Below, piece by piece: positions 61,161 through 64,000 of a DNA stretch of 64,000 nt. A model generated the notes under the pieces. The model was given only the letters and a program-made list of their open reading frames with translations. It did no database searches and was not told the origin of the DNA. The DNA lies in contig NZ_NERY01000001.1 in assembly GCF_003063375.1 (NCBI RefSeq), positions 930,001-994,000 of the forward strand, given 5' to 3'. Position numbers and translations under genes: made by a program. Within the stretch, counting starts at the first letter, position 1. Every line of letters starts with the position of its first letter. The stretch comes from Limnohabitans sp. MMS-10A-178 (GTDB taxonomy: Bacteria; Pseudomonadota; Gammaproteobacteria; Burkholderiales; Burkholderiaceae_C).

Positions 61161-62725
61161 CAGATCATGGCCTCCGCTTTGCGTTTTTTGGCTTGCTTCT
61201 CGAGTTGTCTGCGCGTTTCAGCTTCAAACTCAGGACGGTTTTGGGGCACGCCATGTGAGGCTTCCCAAACGCCTGCTGCATGACCAGAGCCAGTGCTGCC
61301 AAAGAAGGCTTTCATTTCATCAAAGCGCGTCTTGTTGGCAATGGCGTTATTGATCACTTGCGCCAATGAGCCTGCACCGGCAGGACCCATGAGGGGGCGT
61401 GCAGAGATGAGGTTGGTGAAATACAAGCTTGGAATGCTGAGCTCTTTGGCCGCTTGAACCACGGGTGTGGTGCCAATGGTGAGGTCGGGCTTCCATTCGT
61501 GCATGGCTGCCAGATCTTGTTCTAGCGATGCGCGGTATTGAACATGCACGCCATGGGCCTCAAGCCATTCGCAATCTGGTGCGCTCCAAGGAGTGCGAGG
61601 GCAGGCGGTGCCAACGTAGCGCAAATCGGCGCCACTCTCCACCAACAAACGCGCCACCAACAACTCAGAGCCTTCATAGCCACTGAGGGTAATGCGGCCC
61701 TTGATGGGTGACTTGGCCAAGCCGCCTTTGATGGCGCCCAGCATGATGTTTTTCACCATGTCAATTTTGGCTTGCGGCACATTGGCTGCATTGCCAATGG
61801 CTTGCAACCAGGCTTCTGTGCCGTCATGGCCGACCGGGGCTGAACCCACAATAGGACGACCTGCCGCTTCAAACTCCCGAATGCTGGCAGTGTAAAACGG
61901 ATGAATGGCCGCCACTGCTGTGCAATCGAGTGCTGCATAAAGTTCGCGCCACTCGCGTGTGGGTACCACAGGACCTGCTGCCAAGCCCATGGGCTCGAGC
62001 ATGCGGCCAATGATGATGGGGTCGGCGGGGAACATCTCACCAATCATGGTGATGGTGGGTTTGTCGGAGCGGCCTGTGCGAGGTGCTTGAACAGGGCCTG
62101 CCAAAATTTCTTCGCGCGCATATTTCAGCATGGCGCCAGCCAACACATCTTTGGCCTCTGCGTGAGTGGGTACGCCGAAACCTGGCACATCGATGCCAAT
62201 GATGCGAACGCCGTTGATCTCTTTGGGCAGCAATTGCAATGGCACGCCACTGGCTGTGGGAACGCACAAATTGATGATCACAATGGCGTCGTATTTTTCG
62301 GGATCGGCTTGGTCGTAAACAGACTCGCGAATGTCCTCGAACAACTTGCCAGTAACCAGTGACTCAGAGTTGAAAGGCACGTAGCCCACACTGCGGCGAG
62401 CGCCATAAAAATGCGATGTGAAAGTCAAGCCATACACACAGCATGCGGAGCCCGACAAAATGGTGGCGGTGCGGCGCATGCGCAGGCCAACGCGCAATGA
62501 ACCAAACGCAGGGCACATGCTTTGCGGTTGATCGTGTGGGCCTGCTTTGGGATCGACAGGATAGTCTTTGGCATATTGCGCCAACACTTCAGACTTGCCT
62601 GAGGCCTTGGCGGCAGCCAGCATTTTTTCACCACCCGAGTGACAGCCCATGCCATCACCCTCGATGGTGGTGCTCATGCCCGCAGGTGCTTCTGAGGCTG
62701 GGACGATGGGAATCGTTTTGCTCAT
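61160..62725 (-). CDS. bchY: Chlorophyllide a reductase subunit Y
   Basis: NifD-like COR subunit, about 521 residues from the ATG at 62725 ([16 protein letters not shown]); the longer frame overlapping bchX is rejected. Features: [20 protein letters not shown] with a cluster Cys, [20 protein letters not shown] and [20 protein letters not shown]. It forms the catalytic heterotetramer with BchZ, fed by BchX. Coupled to both neighbours. Confidence 0.97.
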   Translation of the reverse strand: MSKTIPIVPASEAPAGMSTTIEGDGMGCHSGGEKMLAAAKASGKSEVLAQYAKDYPVDPKAGPHDQPQSMCPAFGSLRVGLRMRRTATILSGSACCVYGLTFTSHFYGARRSVGYVPFNSESLVTGKLFEDIRESVYDQADPEKYDAIVIINLCVPTASGVPLQLLPKEINGVRIIGIDVPGFGVPTHAEAKDVLAGAMLKYAREEILAGPVQAPRTGRSDKPTITMIGEMFPADPIIIGRMLEPMGLAAGPVVPTREWRELYAALDCTAVAAIHPFYTASIREFEAAGRPIVGSAPVGHDGTEAWLQAIGNAANVPQAKIDMVKNIMLGAIKGGLAKSPIKGRITLSGYEGSELLVARLLVESGADLRYVGTACPRTPWSAPDCEWLEAHGVHVQYRASLEQDLAAMHEWKPDLTIGTTPVVQAAKELSIPSLYFTNLISARPLMGPAGAGSLAQVINNAIANKTRFDEMKAFFGSTGSGHAAGVWEASHGVPQNRPEFEAETRRQLEKQAKKRKAEAMI

Positions 62726-62729
62726 GGTG

Positions 62730-63743
62730 TCAGACTTCGTCGTACACAACTTCGAGGGTGGGCTTGCTGGTGTCAGTCTTGCCGCACATGTCAAATTGGG
62801 TTGCAGGCTCGAGCACCACATCGCGTCCAACGGCTGAAGCTGCAAACAAGCCCAGCAACTGGTCTTGTGTCATGGGGTTGGGGCGAATGGGCACCGAAGT
62901 GGCCACATTGGCAGCCAACTCGGCAAACATGGGGCCCCAAACAGAGTCGGGGCGGCCAATGATTTCGTAGCTGGCGCTCTTTCTGCGAATGTCTTCGTTG
63001 GCAGGAATGGTGGACAGCACAGGGATGCCCACCTTGGTGGCAAAGTTGGCGGCTTCACCGGTGCCGTCATCACGGTTAATGACCATGCCAGCCACACCCA
63101 CGTTGCCGCCTAATTTGCGGAAGTACTCAACTGCTGAGCACACGTTGTTGGCCACATAAAGTGATTGCAAATCGTTGCTGGCCACCACAATGACTTTTTG
63201 GCACATGTCGCGGGCAATGGGCAAACCAAAGCCACCGCAGACCACGTCGCCTAAGAAGTCGAGCAGCACATAGTCAAAGCCCCACTCATGGAAACCGAGT
63301 TTTTCAAGCAATTCAAAACCGTGGATGATGCCGCGACCACCGCAGCCGCGTCCCACTTCTGGACCGCCCAATTCCATGGCGTAAACACCGTCGCGCTTGA
63401 AGCAAACGTCGCCAATGGCAACAGCTTCACCAGCAAGTTTTTTCTTCGATGAGGTTTCAATGATGGTGGGGCAAGCGCGGCCACCAAACAACAAGCTGGT
63501 GGTGTCACTTTTTGGGTCGCAGCCAATGAGCAAGACTTTTTTACCTTGCTGCGCCATCATGTAGCTGAGGTTGGCCAGCGTGAAGCTTTTGCCAATGCCA
63601 CCCTTGCCATAGATGGCAATGATTTGAGTTTCTTTGGTGACCTCAGAGGTGGCCACAGGTGCGGGTTCAATGGCCGCTTCAGTGCGCAAAATGTCGCGCA
63701 TGAAATTCACGGGTGCTACAGAAGGAATCGAACTCGAGCTCAT
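62730..63743 (-). CDS. bchX: Chlorophyllide a reductase iron-sulphur ATPase X
   Basis: NifH-like reductase for BchYZ, about 337 residues from the ATG at 63743 (GGAGA 10 bases upstream; a TTG at 63758 is rejected). P-loop [20 protein letters not shown] (~42-61), [20 protein letters not shown], and the bridging Cys residues in [16 protein letters not shown] and [14 protein letters not shown]. The start overlaps the bchC stop. Confidence 0.98.
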   Translation of the reverse strand: MSSSSIPSVAPVNFMRDILRTEAAIEPAPVATSEVTKETQIIAIYGKGGIGKSFTLANLSYMMAQQGKKVLLIGCDPKSDTTSLLFGGRACPTIIETSSKKKLAGEAVAIGDVCFKRDGVYAMELGGPEVGRGCGGRGIIHGFELLEKLGFHEWGFDYVLLDFLGDVVCGGFGLPIARDMCQKVIVVASNDLQSLYVANNVCSAVEYFRKLGGNVGVAGMVINRDDGTGEAANFATKVGIPVLSTIPANEDIRRKSASYEIIGRPDSVWGPMFAELAANVATSVPIRPNPMTQDQLLGLFAASAVGRDVVLEPATQFDMCGKTDTSKPTLEVVYDEV

Positions 63744-64000
63744 ACTACTTGTCTCCAATCAAGAACCATCTTTAAACAATCGGCATCGCCAAAGGCGGTG
63801 CGATATGCAGCGTTTGCTTGTGTTGCATCTTGGTGATGCGTGATCAAGCCATCTAGGGACAAACGACCATTGCCAGCCAATGCAATGACGGCGGCCAGGT
63901 CGGGGGGTGACCACTGCGCAGCCACACGAATGCGTGCTTCACGCATGAAGGCTGGTGGAAAAACAAATGAAAGTGGTGTGTCGTAGAAACCAGCCAGCAC
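63740..64000 (-). CDS. bchC: Bacteriochlorophyllide a 3-hydroxyethyl dehydrogenase (partial)
   Basis: C-terminal ~86 residues of BchC, an MDR-family NAD-dependent dehydrogenase oxidising the 3-hydroxyethyl group to acetyl. Diagnostic end sequences: [40 protein letters not shown] and [17 protein letters not shown]. The 5' part lies beyond the right edge. The stop overlaps the bchX start (ATGA). crtF/crtE commonly precede it in relatives. Confidence 0.95.
   Translation of the reverse strand: MLAGFYDTPLSFVFPPAFMREARIRVAAQWSPPDLAAVIALAGNGRLSLDGLITHHQDATQANAAYRTAFGDADCLKMVLDWRQVV

Overview
This window is a chromosome segment from an aerobic anoxygenic phototrophic betaproteobacterium, most likely a freshwater member of the Comamonadaceae (Limnohabitans/Rhodoferax-like). 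That placement is inferred from three things: a purple-bacterial photosynthesis gene cluster of the pufBALMC + crtADC type with puhABC, acsF and puhE; many Burkholderiales-style Bug/TTT and Liv transport proteins and CaiB-type CoA transferases; and NahR/NagG-like and PobA/PobR-like aromatic catabolism genes. No rRNA, tRNA, CRISPR array or intact mobile element was recognised.

Layout. (1) 1-6119: branched-chain-amino-acid-type ABC transporter genes (livG fragment, livM, livH, binding protein) facing away from a class III CoA transferase, then a second CoA transferase followed by an internally deleted HMG-CoA lyase relic. (2) 6116-6813: a gene graveyard with pieces of two lysR genes and a dadA gene. 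(3) 6829-9599: a two-subunit Rieske oxygenase resembling salicylate 5-hydroxylase with a divergent NahR-like LysR regulator. (4) 9726-14651: Bug binding protein, ACMSD-like amidohydrolase and a two-subunit molybdenum hydroxylase. (5) 15027-18379: small membrane protein, TPR protein and a two-component (DUF4212 + SSS) symporter. (6) 18500-23922: DUF3237 protein, a cysteine-rich protein, FKBP isomerase, pobR/pobA, a Bug protein and an intradiol dioxygenase. (7) 23942-27027: hemC, hemB, hemE, the common tetrapyrrole trunk, directly beside the phototrophy genes.

The photosynthesis cluster runs from about 27 kb to the right edge in three transcription blocks. A leftward block holds aerR/ppaA, ppsR, bchG, bchP, a small membrane gene and bciA. 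A rightward block holds bchF-N-B-H-L-M, lhaA, puhA-B-C, acsF, puhE, crtI, crtB, a small membrane gene, a DUF2269 gene and an SDR gene. A leftward block from the right edge holds bchC (partial), bchX-Y-Z, pufB, an unidentified single-span membrane gene, pufA, pufL, pufM, pufC, crtA, crtD and crtC. Together these make bacteriochlorophyll a (dark-operative protochlorophyllide reductase, chlorophyllide reductase, oxygen-dependent cyclase, BciA vinyl reductase, BchF hydratase, BchG/P tail addition), carotenoids of the spheroidene/spheroidenone series, and an RC-LH1 complex with a tetrahaem cytochrome. bchI, bchD, crtE and crtF, needed for a complete pathway, are not in the window; crtE/crtF usually sit beyond bchC. 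No LH2 (puc) genes are present here.

Regulation: PpsR and the B12-binding AerR are encoded in the cluster. A perfect TGT-N12-ACA PpsR-type box lies before bchG. The aerR-bchF divergent region holds an FNR-like box (TTGAC-N4-GTCAA) and a near-consensus PpsR box. The puf transcript has a strong hairpin between pufA and pufL and a terminator-like hairpin between pufC and crtA. The most interesting unexplained gene is the 74-residue single-span protein between pufB and pufA (59154-59378), an extra candidate RC-LH1 component.
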